Shown piece after piece: positions 8,680 through 16,698 of a stretch of DNA of 64,000 nucleotides. Source of the DNA: Eubacterium sp. (GTDB lineage: Bacteria; Bacillota; Clostridia; Lachnospirales; Lachnospiraceae); the NCBI GenBank assembly GCA_017433295.1, contig JAFRHL010000013.1:1-64000 (forward strand), written 5' to 3'. Below the pieces are notes generated by a model, which was given only the letters and a program-made list of their open reading frames with translations, was not told the DNA's origin and made no database searches. The first letter of the stretch is position 1. The number at the start of each line of letters is the position of its first letter. A program made the translations under genes and the position numbers.

Positions 8680-9525
8680 TTATAAAAGATACTCTTTCAT
8701 TTTTCCCATAAGGCTTCTCGCGTCCTCCAGTCCGGCCTTATACAGGGTCAGGAGTTTCTCTTTATCCTTCTCCAGCCTCCCCACCTCTATCTTGGTCCGG
8801 GGCCGGATAATAAATACCCTTCCCGCGGTTTCTTCCTTCGCCAGGAAATCCAGAGTTTCATTATAACGGATATGCCGGTCGGCCATTTTCTCAAGGAATG
8901 CCTTTGAACGGGGATATCTTAATTTCATCAGCTTCATCATACTGTTAGCCTCCTTACGATAAGAGGCGTCCCTGGTAAGGATGACAACATTTTTACTGTT
9001 GCCGTCCTGAATGGACCTGCGTATGGGTATACTGTCAGCAACTCCTCCATCCAGATAGGAATGTCCTTTTACCACCAGAGTCCTGGAGATCAGGGGCAGG
9101 GAGCTGGAAGCCCGGATCATCCACATCTGTTTGTCCATGTCCCGAACCCTGAGATACCTTGCTTCCCCGGTATCCACATCCGTAGCCACCGCGTAAAACT
9201 TTCCCTGATATTTCTTAAAGGTTTCATAATCAAAGGGCTCATAAACATTCGGGATCTGGGAATACAGCAGGTCCACACCGAAAAAATCGCCGGTCTTCAA
9301 AAAACTCTTCATGCTGCAGTAATCCGGGTCATCCAGATAGTTAATTGACGCCCGAAGAGCCCTTCCCGGCTGCTTTGCAATAAAGCTGCCCGCATGACAG
9401 CTGCCGGCGGACACGCCGTATATACTGGAAAACTCAATCCCTTCTTCCATAAAGACATCCAGCACGCCTGCCGTGTAAATACCTCTCATTCCTCCGCCTT
9501 CCAGGATCAATCCTGCCTGATACAT
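8680..9525 (-). CDS. Patatin-like phospholipase family protein
   Basis: A cytoplasmic acyl hydrolase of the patatin fold, with the oxyanion-hole GGGMRG (10-15), nucleophile Ser39 in GVSAG and the dyad aspartate D159 in LDGG. The length (281 residues) and the C-terminal helical tail fit the bacterial RssA/YjjU-like group, which has no signal peptide. Start taken as ATG 9523-9525 behind AGGTG; a GTG nine bases upstream is also in frame. It follows tmcAL by 25 bases. The substrate is unknown. The short gap to the kinase gene (8598-8679) holds a TATTATAAT box but no convincing -35. Confidence 0.88.
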   Translation of the reverse strand: MYQAGLILEGGGMRGIYTAGVLDVFMEEGIEFSSIYGVSAGSCHAGSFIAKQPGRALRASINYLDDPDYCSMKSFLKTGDFFGVDLLYSQIPNVYEPFDYETFKKYQGKFYAVATDVDTGEARYLRVRDMDKQMWMIRASSSLPLISRTLVVKGHSYLDGGVADSIPIRRSIQDGNSKNVVILTRDASYRKEANSMMKLMKLRYPRSKAFLEKMADRHIRYNETLDFLAKEETAGRVFIIRPRTKIEVGRLEKDKEKLLTLYKAGLEDARSLMGKMKEYLL

Positions 9526-9550
9526 ATCATGCACCTGCCTTTCTGTATAT

Positions 9551-10810
9551 TCAGATAATGACCTGCTGTCTTGATAACTCCCTCACAGCCTGTCTCTTAC
9601 ATTTTCCTGCCATGACCTGTTCATACAGGTCTGCACATCTTAAATCCATTTGATATAATATAAGCTCCCCGGGACTGTTTTTAAGAAGGCTGATCCCCTC
9701 CGCCGGTCTCTGGATCACCGGAATATCAGAGCTTTTTCTCATGGTCTTTAAAAGGCCGGATGCCTCCTTCCGGAATCCCAGCACCCGGGCATAGGGTACC
9801 TTAAGGTCTCCTGCATATTCGGGAACAGCCTCTTTCCCGATTTTAAGCAGTATATGAAGAAGAGCTCTTCTTAAAGCCGCGTCTGTGCGGTTTTTTGTAT
9901 GAAGTATATCCACCATCTCAGGAAGCGTCTTTCCGGGAAGATATCGCTTCTGTATCCGCTGAAACAGCTCATGGTCCACTCCGAAGCAGCCTTCCTCCAG
10001 ATTCAGGACCGCATAATCCAGCAGGGGCATCAGGTCTTCCCAGGTCACATACTCATGCCTGTCAATATGCTCCAGAAACAGATCTGCAGCCGGTCCCAGG
10101 TAAGGCTTTAGCTTGTTTATGGCAAGATCTTTGTCTGTACCTTCAAAAACAGCCTTCCGGATGGCGGTCGCCGAAGAAAACCCTCTTCCCGGATCCGGGT
10201 CATGATAGCCCGGTCCCTGTCTTAGGACCGCAACAGGTTCCATGGAAGGGTCTTCCCTTTTTAGAGCTTTCAGGTATTCCAGACCCAGAATATGATTCGG
10301 TTCTTTAAGAAAACGATCCGCTTCTTCCTCCTTGATAAAACCGAAAGTCTTTTCGGACAGGATACGGCCTGCTGCCAGGCTCCTGGCCGAAGGATAAGAA
10401 GCCCCCTGTCTGAGGTAGTCCTGAAGGAGGTTCCGGTAGGGGTCCTCTTCCTCACAGAATAATTCCACATAGGGCCGGTATTCCTCCAGGCTTCCCCATT
10501 CACTGCCGAAGGAAAGATGATCCACACAGTGAAGGCCTGCCAGAAGCTTGACCCCTGCTGTGGCAAAATACTCGGCGCTGGCCGTGGCATAAAGGGCCGG
10601 CAGCTCGATCACCAGGTCTGCGCCGCCCATGAGGGCCATCCTGGTCCGTAAATACTTATCTGCACAGGCCGGATCTCCCCGCTGAACAAAGTCACCGCTC
10701 ATGACCACGACAATGTAATCCGCCCCGGTCAGCTTCCTGGTCTGTTCAATATGATAGCCATGTCCCGAATGAAATGGATTATACTCTGCGATGATTCCCG
10801 CTGCTTTCAT
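9551..10810 (-). CDS. tmcAL: tRNA(Met) cytidine acetate ligase TmcAL (YlbM)
   Basis: TmcAL activates acetate with ATP and acetylates the wobble cytidine C34 of elongator tRNA-Met. The N-terminus KAAGIIAEYNPFHSGHGYH is the nucleotidyltransferase opening with the HSGH motif (14-17), followed by MSGDFVQRG and LSFGSE. The 419-residue length agrees with the family. ATG 10808-10810 behind GGAG is preferred; an in-frame TTG at 10835-10837 would add nine residues without homology. It diverges from ackA. In relatives a pta gene often stands between ylbM and ackA, but it is absent here. Confidence 0.93.
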   Translation of the reverse strand: MKAAGIIAEYNPFHSGHGYHIEQTRKLTGADYIVVVMSGDFVQRGDPACADKYLRTRMALMGGADLVIELPALYATASAEYFATAGVKLLAGLHCVDHLSFGSEWGSLEEYRPYVELFCEEEDPYRNLLQDYLRQGASYPSARSLAAGRILSEKTFGFIKEEEADRFLKEPNHILGLEYLKALKREDPSMEPVAVLRQGPGYHDPDPGRGFSSATAIRKAVFEGTDKDLAINKLKPYLGPAADLFLEHIDRHEYVTWEDLMPLLDYAVLNLEEGCFGVDHELFQRIQKRYLPGKTLPEMVDILHTKNRTDAALRRALLHILLKIGKEAVPEYAGDLKVPYARVLGFRKEASGLLKTMRKSSDIPVIQRPAEGISLLKNSPGELILYQMDLRCADLYEQVMAGKCKRQAVRELSRQQVII

Positions 10811-11062
10811 ATTCTTTTCTCCAAAACATGTTTTCAACTTTTATATTATATCCAATTCCTCAGCGGGAAACAACAGTCTTTTTGAAAGTTCCCGGACAGG
10901 TTTCCCTGCGTCCTTTCTGATGATACAAAGAAAGGCATTTGTCACAGATTTATTTTCAAACATAATAATAGTTTGTTAAAAATGAAATAGTTTTATATAT
11001 CAAAAATAATACGTTTGTGTCCCGGAAGCAAAAAAACTATCATTTATATGCAAGATAAACCC

Positions 11063-11090
11063 TTCACATTTTAAAAAAAAGCGGTATAAT
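11063..11090 (+). promoter_or_regulatory. Sigma-A promoter and leader of ackA
   Basis: TTCACA (11063-11068) and TATAAT (11085-11090) are 16 bases apart. The start near 11097 gives a leader of about 110 bases with a 7-bp hairpin (11113-11119 with 11127-11133). This accounts for the 397-base gap between tmcAL and ackA; the AT-rich part before 11060 shows nothing else convincing, and the promoter of tmcAL was not identified. Confidence 0.6.
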
Positions 11091-11207
11091 AACGACGGAT
11101 ATCAATATAATTGGTGAAATATTGCATTTCGCCGGTTATTCTATGCCGAAGTCATGATCCCGTATCTGCTCCGGCCGGTAATTACATATTTTTAAAGGAG
11201 AAAAAAC

Positions 11208-12437
11208 ATGAAGGTATTAGTAATTAACTGTGGAAGTTCTTCCCTTAAGTACCAGGTGATTGATTCCGACACTGAGAATGTTTTAGCCAAGGGTTTATGC
11301 GAGCGTATCGGTATCGACGGTGTTCTTACCTATCAGAAGCCCGGCATCGACAAGATTAAGTTTGAAGCCCCCATGCCAAAGCATCGCCAGGCTGTTGAGC
11401 TGGTATTAAAGCAGCTCATGGATCCCGAGGTTGGTGTGATCAAGTCCATTGACGAGATCCAGGCAGTGGGCCATCGTATGGTACACGGCGGCGAGAAGTT
11501 CGCATGCTCCACATTACTTACCGATGAAGTGCTGCAAACTGTTGAGTCCTGCAATGACCTTGCTCCTCTCCACAATCCTCCCACACTGGTCGGCGTGAAT
11601 GCCTGCAAGGAGCTTATGCCCACCACACCCATGGTTGGCGTTTTCGACACCGCATTCCATCAGACCATGCCGGCTGAGGCTTACATTTACGGTGTTCCCT
11701 ACGAGTACTATGAGAAATATACACTGCGCCGCTTCGGCTTCCACGGAACCTCCCACAGATTCGTATCCCAGAGGGTTGCTGAAATCTTAGGCAAAAAGCC
11801 GGAAGATCTCAAGATCATTGTATGCCACCTTGGTAACGGTTCCTCCATCACAGCCGTAGATCACGGCAAGAGTGTTGATACCTCCATGGGCCTTACCCCC
11901 CTCGGCGGCGTGATCATGGGAACCCGCTGCGGCGATATTGATCCCACCGTTGTTGAATATGTCGCTCAGAAAGAGGATCTTTCCCTTGAGGAAGCCATGG
12001 CCGTTATGAACAAGAAGTCCGGTGTTCTCGGCATCTCCGGAGTATCCTCCGATTTCCGTGATCTGGAAGAAGCAGCTGCCAATGGAAATGAAAGAGCAGA
12101 CCTGGCTCTTAAGACCTTCGTTCACACCGTAGTTAAGACCGTAGGAAGCTATGTGGCAGTAATGAATGGTGTGGATGTCATCGTCTTTACAGCAGGTATC
12201 GGAGAGAACGACACCGCAATCCGCGCTTCTGTACTTGAGCATTTCGGCTATCTTGGAGTAACCCTTGATCCGGTTGCCAACGATGTACACGGCAAAGAGA
12301 GAATCATCTCCACGAAAGATTCAAAGGTAACGGCAATGGTTGTTCCCACCAACGAAGAACTGGCCATCTGCCGCGATACAGTTGAGATCGTTACAAAGAA
12401 GGTTGTGGAAGAAGCAGTTAAAGAAGTGCTTAAGTAA
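11208..12437 (+). CDS. ackA: Acetate kinase
   Basis: AckA converts acetyl phosphate and ADP to acetate and ATP, the energy-conserving end of acetogenic fermentation. The 409 residues contain the N-terminal NCGSSSLK phosphate-binding segment, the FGFHGTSHR stretch, CHLGNGSS and the C-terminal TAGIGEND. AAAGGAGAA precedes the ATG. Codon use is more biased toward C- and T-ending major codons than in the neighbours, as expected for a highly expressed gene. It is a single-gene unit between its own promoter and a strong terminator; phosphate acetyltransferase is not adjacent. Confidence 0.97.
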   Translation: MKVLVINCGSSSLKYQVIDSDTENVLAKGLCERIGIDGVLTYQKPGIDKIKFEAPMPKHRQAVELVLKQLMDPEVGVIKSIDEIQAVGHRMVHGGEKFACSTLLTDEVLQTVESCNDLAPLHNPPTLVGVNACKELMPTTPMVGVFDTAFHQTMPAEAYIYGVPYEYYEKYTLRRFGFHGTSHRFVSQRVAEILGKKPEDLKIIVCHLGNGSSITAVDHGKSVDTSMGLTPLGGVIMGTRCGDIDPTVVEYVAQKEDLSLEEAMAVMNKKSGVLGISGVSSDFRDLEEAAANGNERADLALKTFVHTVVKTVGSYVAVMNGVDVIVFTAGIGENDTAIRASVLEHFGYLGVTLDPVANDVHGKERIISTKDSKVTAMVVPTNEELAICRDTVEIVTKKVVEEAVKEVLK

Positions 12438-12461
12438 GATATTATAATTAAACAGCACCCT

Positions 12462-12520
12462 AACCGTCAGGATTCATTTTCATGTAGCTTATACATGGAA
12501 TCCTGACGGTTTTCTGTTTT
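12462..12520 (+). terminator. Intrinsic terminator of ackA
   Basis: A perfect 14-bp stem (12462-12475 with 12498-12511) encloses a 22-base loop and is followed by TTCTGTTTT. It lies 25 bases after the ackA stop codon. Confidence 0.85.
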
Positions 12521-12607
12521 GAGGGGTTCTGCAGGACAAGTTGCGTTTTGGTAGGGATTTATCAAATTTCTTCACTATCTGCCCCTTCATTTTCAACAAT
12601 CATAACA

Positions 12608-12841
12608 GGTTACCTGTATCTATTAAACAGCCTGCCTGCAGGCAAACCTCTTTGCATTTTAGAAACACAGCCGGAAATGGCCCCATATATTTCAACGGGT
12701 GACTTTGCACCGCAGGAAAACAGAGACAAAAGATTTATCAAAAGTCCCCAATTTCCGAGGAGCAACGGAACCCGGGGAAATATATGGGGCCACTTCCGGC
12801 GTCTTTCTATGAATACAAGGTCTGTTTACCGATACAAAAAC
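12608..12841. ncRNA. Long hairpin element with conserved core, copy 1
   Basis: The sequence folds on itself over about 234 bases. The inner arms 12671-12693 and 12777-12799 are almost perfectly complementary (23 bp). Weaker pairing continues outward to 12608 and 12841, interrupted by a small palindrome TGCCTGCAGGCA on the left. The unpaired centre carries TGACTTTGCACCGCAGGAAA (12700-12719) and CAATTTCCGAGGAG followed by AACGGAA (to 12770). Both segments recur nearly unchanged at 52756-52824. The core is closed by GGG:CCC here and by AAG:CTT there. The right arm begins immediately after the stop codon of the aminotransferase gene. I do not recognise the class. It could be a non-coding RNA read in either direction or a hairpin mobile element. 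Confidence 0.6.
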
Positions 12842-14038
12842 CTATTCTCCCACTCCGTATACTTCTTTAGCGAATCGCTCCAGAACGGGAATCGCTCTTT
12901 TTACCTTCTCGGTATCAATGCAGTATGCCATGCGGAAATATCCGGGGCAGCCGAAATTATCGGCGGGCACCAGGATCAGGTCATACTCCTTTGCCTTCAT
13001 GCAGAAAGCTTTGGCATCCTCCTCCAGGGCTTTGGGGAAGATATAGAAGGTCCCGCCTGGTTTTACAACTTCAAAACCTATACGGGTCAGGGCATCATAC
13101 AGGAGGTTCATATTTGTCTCATAAACGCTTAAATCGCTGGTCTGATCGATGACTTCTGCCACGGCCAGCTGAACACTGGAGGACGGACAGTTGTGGCCGA
13201 TGCCCCGGCTGATCTGGCCGCAGATGGCGGAGATGATCCCGGCATCCCTGCATCTGGGGTTTGCTGCCACGTAGCCGATACGCTCTCCGGGCAGACTCAG
13301 GCTCTTTGAAAAAGAATAGCAGGAAAGGCTGTTATCGTAAAACTTTGTTACATAAGGATGATCGGCCCCCTTAAAGACGATCTCCCGGTAAGGCTCGTCA
13401 CTGATCAGGAATATATCATGACCAAATTCCCCCTGCTTTGCATAAAGGATATCCGCCAGTTTCTCTATGGTGGCTGTACTGTAGGCTATTCCGGAAGGAT
13501 TATTGGGAGTATTAATAAGGACTGCGGCCACGTTCTCATTCAGCATTTCCTCAAAGGCCTCGAAATTGATCTGGAAATCCCTGGTGTTGGCTGGAACCAC
13601 CTTAAGGACTGCCCCTGTATCGTTAATATAGGGTGTGTATTCCGGGAAAAACGGAGCAAAGGTCAGCACCTCATCTCCCGGTTTAGTCACACAGCGGGCT
13701 GCATGGGCAATGGCTCCGGCCGCTCCGGAGGTCATAAAAATATGCTTCGCCTCATAATCCATGTCAAATCTTCTGTTCAGGCTGTCAGCCACTGTCTTTC
13801 TGACCGACTCTATTCCCAGGGAGGGACTGTATCCGTGAACTGCCATGGGATCACCTTCGGAAAGCAGTTTTATGGCTGCATTGGTATAGTCATCGGTACA
13901 GGGGACGCTGGGATTACCCAGGCTGAAGTCAAAAACGTTCTCATAACCAATTTCCCTGCCTCTTTCATTGGCATATTCACTTAATACACGAATGATGTTT
14001 TTTCCCTGAAGCATTGCCTTATACCGTTCATTAATCAT
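12842..14038 (-). CDS. PLP-dependent aminotransferase, class I/II
   Basis: A fold-type I aminotransferase of about 398 residues. NTPNNPSG (177-183), SDEPYR (213-218) and the PLP lysine K245 in SFSKSLSLPGERIGY are all present. Start taken as ATG 14036-14038 behind AGGAAGAG; an in-frame ATG at 14087-14089 behind AGAGG would add 17 residues. It diverges from the prephenate dehydrogenase gene, so a role in aromatic or other amino acid transamination is reasonable, but specificity cannot be read from the sequence. Its 3' end runs straight into the long hairpin element. Confidence 0.88.
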   Translation of the reverse strand: MINERYKAMLQGKNIIRVLSEYANERGREIGYENVFDFSLGNPSVPCTDDYTNAAIKLLSEGDPMAVHGYSPSLGIESVRKTVADSLNRRFDMDYEAKHIFMTSGAAGAIAHAARCVTKPGDEVLTFAPFFPEYTPYINDTGAVLKVVPANTRDFQINFEAFEEMLNENVAAVLINTPNNPSGIAYSTATIEKLADILYAKQGEFGHDIFLISDEPYREIVFKGADHPYVTKFYDNSLSCYSFSKSLSLPGERIGYVAANPRCRDAGIISAICGQISRGIGHNCPSSSVQLAVAEVIDQTSDLSVYETNMNLLYDALTRIGFEVVKPGGTFYIFPKALEEDAKAFCMKAKEYDLILVPADNFGCPGYFRMAYCIDTEKVKRAIPVLERFAKEVYGVGE

Positions 14039-14234
14039 TTTTAACTCTTCCTTTCTTGTTTTCTCCAGATCGTTTCCAGAATTATCCATCGGAGTCGCCT
14101 CTGCGACGTCCGGATCATTTCAACGAATTTATTTAATTGTACACCAAAAAACATGATCTATCTATAAAAATCTTTGTGTATTTCCTTGAAAACATAATAT
14201 CTTTAATTATTTTTAGCTTTAAAGCAGCAAATTA

Positions 14235-14263
14235 TTGACATTTTTTGTATGTCAGTATAAAAT
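14235..14263 (+). promoter_or_regulatory. Sigma-A promoter of tyrA
   Basis: A consensus TTGACA (14235-14240) and TAAAAT (14258-14263) are separated by 17 bases. The start near 14270 gives a leader of only about 30 bases, ending in an AAAGGAGA ribosome binding site. Confidence 0.85.
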
Positions 14264-14298
14264 AATAATACCGAAAGATAATTAAAGGAGACGTACAT

Positions 14299-15399
14299 AT
14301 GTATACCAGTAGTTTTTCCATCGGCTTTATCGGATTGGGACTCATGGGCGGTTCCATTGCCAGAACCATTCGCAGGATCCATCCGGACAGCTTTATCGCA
14401 GCTTATGACACGGACACGGTTTCCATCAGGGCAGCCTTATCTGATCAGGTGGTGAATGAATATTATGATAAGATTGACGACCGTTTCTCTACCTGTGACA
14501 TCATTTTCCTGTGCGCGCCGGTATCCGTTAATGTGGAGAATATCGGCAAGCTTAAGACTTTTATCCCTGAGAATGTACTGATCACGGATGTGGGCAGTGT
14601 CAAGGCCCCCATGCAGGCAGCGGTAAAGGAGCTGGGCATGGAGCAGCAGTTTATCGGAGGACACCCCATGGTGGGTTCGGAGCAGACCGGTTATATTAAT
14701 TCCAGTGAGTACCTGATTGAGAACGCCTATTATTTTATCACGCCCAGCAGTGTGACCCAGTTCAGGCATACAGCCATGTTCTCCTCCTTCATACAGGGGC
14801 TTGGAGCCCTGGCAGTGACTTTGCCGCCGGAACAGCATGACTTTATCACGGCTTCTTTAAGCCATGTACCCCATATTATTGCGGCAGAGCTGGTACACCT
14901 GGTGGAAAGGGGGGACAGCAGCAACGGTATGCTTAAGCAGCTGGCCGCCGGAGGTTTTAAGAGTATGACCCGGATCGCCTCCTCCTCTCCCATCATGTGG
15001 GAGCAGATCTGCATGAACAATAAGGCAAATATCATAGAACTTTTATCGGATATGATCTCAGACCTTGAGGGAGTGATTACCCACCTGAAAGAAGGGGACA
15101 ACCTTTTTATCAATGACTATTTCCGGACAGCCGGCCAATACCGCAATTCCGTTCCTGAGCATGCTGTAGGCCTCTTTGACAAGGTCCATAAGGTATATAT
15201 CGACATCCCTGATGAGCCCGGTACCATAGCCAATGTCACACTGCAGCTGGCGCTGAATAATATCAGCATTAAAAACCTGGGAATCGTATATAACAGGGAG
15301 GAGGAAGGTGCTCTGGAGATAGAGTTTTATCATGATGATGACTGTGTGAGAGCAGCAGAGGTGCTGGAGAAGAGAAATTACAGAGTATTTTTAAGATAA
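14299..15399 (+). CDS. tyrA: Prephenate dehydrogenase with C-terminal ACT domain
   Basis: TyrA oxidatively decarboxylates prephenate to 4-hydroxyphenylpyruvate in tyrosine synthesis. The 366 residues begin with a Rossmann NAD site GLGLMG (12-17). The central helical region has the conserved GGHPMVGSEQTG and LSHVPH stretches, and a C-terminal ACT domain (about 297-366, HKVYIDIPDEPGT) probably senses tyrosine. The gene is single, between its own promoter and terminator. No aroA, aroF or pheA gene lies in the window, so the rest of the pathway is encoded elsewhere. Confidence 0.95.
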   Translation: MYTSSFSIGFIGLGLMGGSIARTIRRIHPDSFIAAYDTDTVSIRAALSDQVVNEYYDKIDDRFSTCDIIFLCAPVSVNVENIGKLKTFIPENVLITDVGSVKAPMQAAVKELGMEQQFIGGHPMVGSEQTGYINSSEYLIENAYYFITPSSVTQFRHTAMFSSFIQGLGALAVTLPPEQHDFITASLSHVPHIIAAELVHLVERGDSSNGMLKQLAAGGFKSMTRIASSSPIMWEQICMNNKANIIELLSDMISDLEGVITHLKEGDNLFINDYFRTAGQYRNSVPEHAVGLFDKVHKVYIDIPDEPGTIANVTLQLALNNISIKNLGIVYNREEEGALEIEFYHDDDCVRAAEVLEKRNYRVFLR

Positions 15400-15402
15400 C
15401 CT

Positions 15403-15434
15403 AAAAAACCGCCGAACACCGGCGGTTTTTCTTA
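15403..15434 (+). terminator. Intrinsic terminator of tyrA
   Basis: AAAAAACCGCCG pairs with CGGCGGTTTTT around a short AACAC-type loop, ending in T5 and a further T-rich stretch. The A-rich left side means it may also stop transcription arriving from the right. Confidence 0.85.
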
Positions 15435-15476
15435 TTATGAGCCTGACGGCACACGCTTCTGATATACAAAATGATA

Positions 15477-15911
15477 TTACAATAAACCCATCAGCTTATA
15501 AAGCAGGCGATACAGCTCTTTGCAGTCTTCTCCGGAAAAGTCGACACTCTGCTCTATCTTCAGGGGTATCTCCGCGGCCTCGCTCCTCAGCCTCTCCCCC
15601 TTTTCAGTAATAGAAACGATCAGGTTTCTCTCATCCCGGGTGGAACGGTTCCGGTTCACATATCCTTTCTGTTCAAGCTTTTTTAATACCGGGGTCAGGG
15701 TTCCTGAATCAAGAAATAACTGCTTACCCAGTTCTTTCACATTGAGTTCCTTTTTCTCCCAGAGCACCAGCATGGTGATATATTGTGTGTAGGTCAGATT
15801 AAGTTTATCGAGATGTGGTTTATACTTTCGAACAATCTCTTTTGAACAGGCATATAAGGGAAAACAAATCTGGTTCTCCAGCTTTAACCTGTCAATTCTG
15901 GAATCGTCCAT
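15477..15911 (-). CDS. MarR-family regulator, OhrR-like (two-cysteine type)
   Basis: A 144-residue winged-helix protein of the organic peroxide-sensing OhrR branch of MarR. Cys16 sits in LENQICFPLYACSKE, the position of the reactive cysteine. The winged helix (about 48-98) contains LFLDSGTLTPVLKKLE and the wing RSTRDERN. A further cysteine at C130 matches the resolving position of two-cysteine OhrR proteins such as that of Xanthomonas. ohr, the usual target, is not nearby, so it may control itself or a distant gene. The start lies behind AGGAGG. Confidence 0.85.
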   Translation of the reverse strand: MDDSRIDRLKLENQICFPLYACSKEIVRKYKPHLDKLNLTYTQYITMLVLWEKKELNVKELGKQLFLDSGTLTPVLKKLEQKGYVNRNRSTRDERNLIVSITEKGERLRSEAAEIPLKIEQSVDFSGEDCKELYRLLYKLMGLL

Positions 15912-16037
15912 CGTAAATGTCCTCCTGATGGTTTCGTAACATATAATGTCTCTTACCTATATAATTTATATCATATTACTAAAAAAAGCAATGTTTTATT
16001 TAGTATATTGGACAAAATAGTGCATTTGTAGTCTCAA

Positions 16038-16071
16038 GGAGACAGGGGACGGTTCTCCGTCTCCTGTCTCC
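16038..16071. repeat. REP-like palindrome
   Basis: A near-perfect hairpin: GGAGACAGG at the left pairs with CCTGTCTCC at the right, and the inner GGACGG and CCGTCT pair (one G-T) around a TTCT loop. This gives a 15-bp stem followed by another CCTGTCTCC. The sequence type GGAGACAGGGGACGGTTCTC is one I know as a dispersed repeat in many bacterial genomes, often linked to IS200-like Y1 transposases. No transposase is present here. Together with the AT-rich ohrR upstream region it fills the 15912-16090 gap. Confidence 0.6.
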
Positions 16072-16092
16072 TCCCTGTCTCCTAAATCAGAA

Positions 16093-16119
16093 GAAGATGC
16101 CGCAAATGGCGGCATCTTC
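16093..16119 (-). terminator. Probable terminator of the Nudix gene
   Basis: An 11-bp perfect stem (16093-16103 with 16109-16119) with a five-base loop lies 32 bases beyond the stop codon. The following minus-strand sequence TTCTGATTT is only moderately T-rich, so termination may be partial. Confidence 0.6.
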
Positions 16120-16150
16120 CCTGTGCTTCATATTGTTTCCTGTGTGATGT

Positions 16151-16603
16151 TCAATAGTACTTCTTGCTGCCCCAAAGATTCGCCTTCTTAAGATCCAGGT
16201 ATTGCTGGTAGGCTTCCTCCAGGATCTGCTTCTCATTGGGAAAACGAAGCAGATGATATGCTTCATGATACTTGTAATAACCGGAATCTACAAAATACTC
16301 CTCCCGCTGGGGTCTGGAATAATAGCTTTCGCCCATCATAAGATACCAGTGGACATCCTTTACTACCACATCATGGGCAGTATTAAAGGTGTACTGGCTC
16401 TTACCCACATACCGTATAATGGATGCCCGGGCTCCGGTTTCTTCCTTTACTTCACGCAAAGCGGTCTCTTTGTACTCTTCACCTTCCTCGACAGTTCCTT
16501 TGGGAAGCACCCACCCTTCATACTTGTTCTTGTAATTCTTATACAGAAGAAGGATCTTCCCCCGAAATATTACCACACCACCACAGCTTGTTGCCTTGAT
16601 CAT
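16151..16603 (-). CDS. Nudix hydrolase
   Basis: A 150-residue Nudix protein; the family hydrolyses nucleoside diphosphates linked to another group. The Nudix box runs from G36 to A58 with its REVKEETG core (50-57), and the fold opens with KATSCGGVVIF. The substrate cannot be predicted from the box alone. The PKGTVEEGE context resembles the Ap4A/NTP group. The tail QYLDLKKANLWGSKKYY is aromatic and basic. ATG at 16601-16603 behind AGGAGGAAA. It has its own promoter and terminator. Confidence 0.9.
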   Translation of the reverse strand: MIKATSCGGVVIFRGKILLLYKNYKNKYEGWVLPKGTVEEGEEYKETALREVKEETGARASIIRYVGKSQYTFNTAHDVVVKDVHWYLMMGESYYSRPQREEYFVDSGYYKYHEAYHLLRFPNEKQILEEAYQQYLDLKKANLWGSKKYY

Positions 16604-16656
16604 TCCATCATTTTCCTCCTATGCAAACAATACCGGTGTGTATTACACTTGTATTA

Positions 16657-16685
16657 ATTATAGCAAATAAGGAAATAATATGCAA
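16657..16685 (-). promoter_or_regulatory. Sigma-A promoter of the Nudix gene
   Basis: On the minus strand TTGCAT (16680-16685) and a consensus TATAAT (16657-16662) are 17 bases apart. The -35 box begins just beyond the stop codon of the penicillin-binding protein gene. Confidence 0.8.
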
Positions 16686-16698
16686 GGGAATGGAGAGT

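Noticed and set aside
12548-13132. A long plus-strand open frame (194 codons) after ackA
   Set aside because: It spans the hairpin element and the antisense of the aminotransferase gene, and its protein has no family features.
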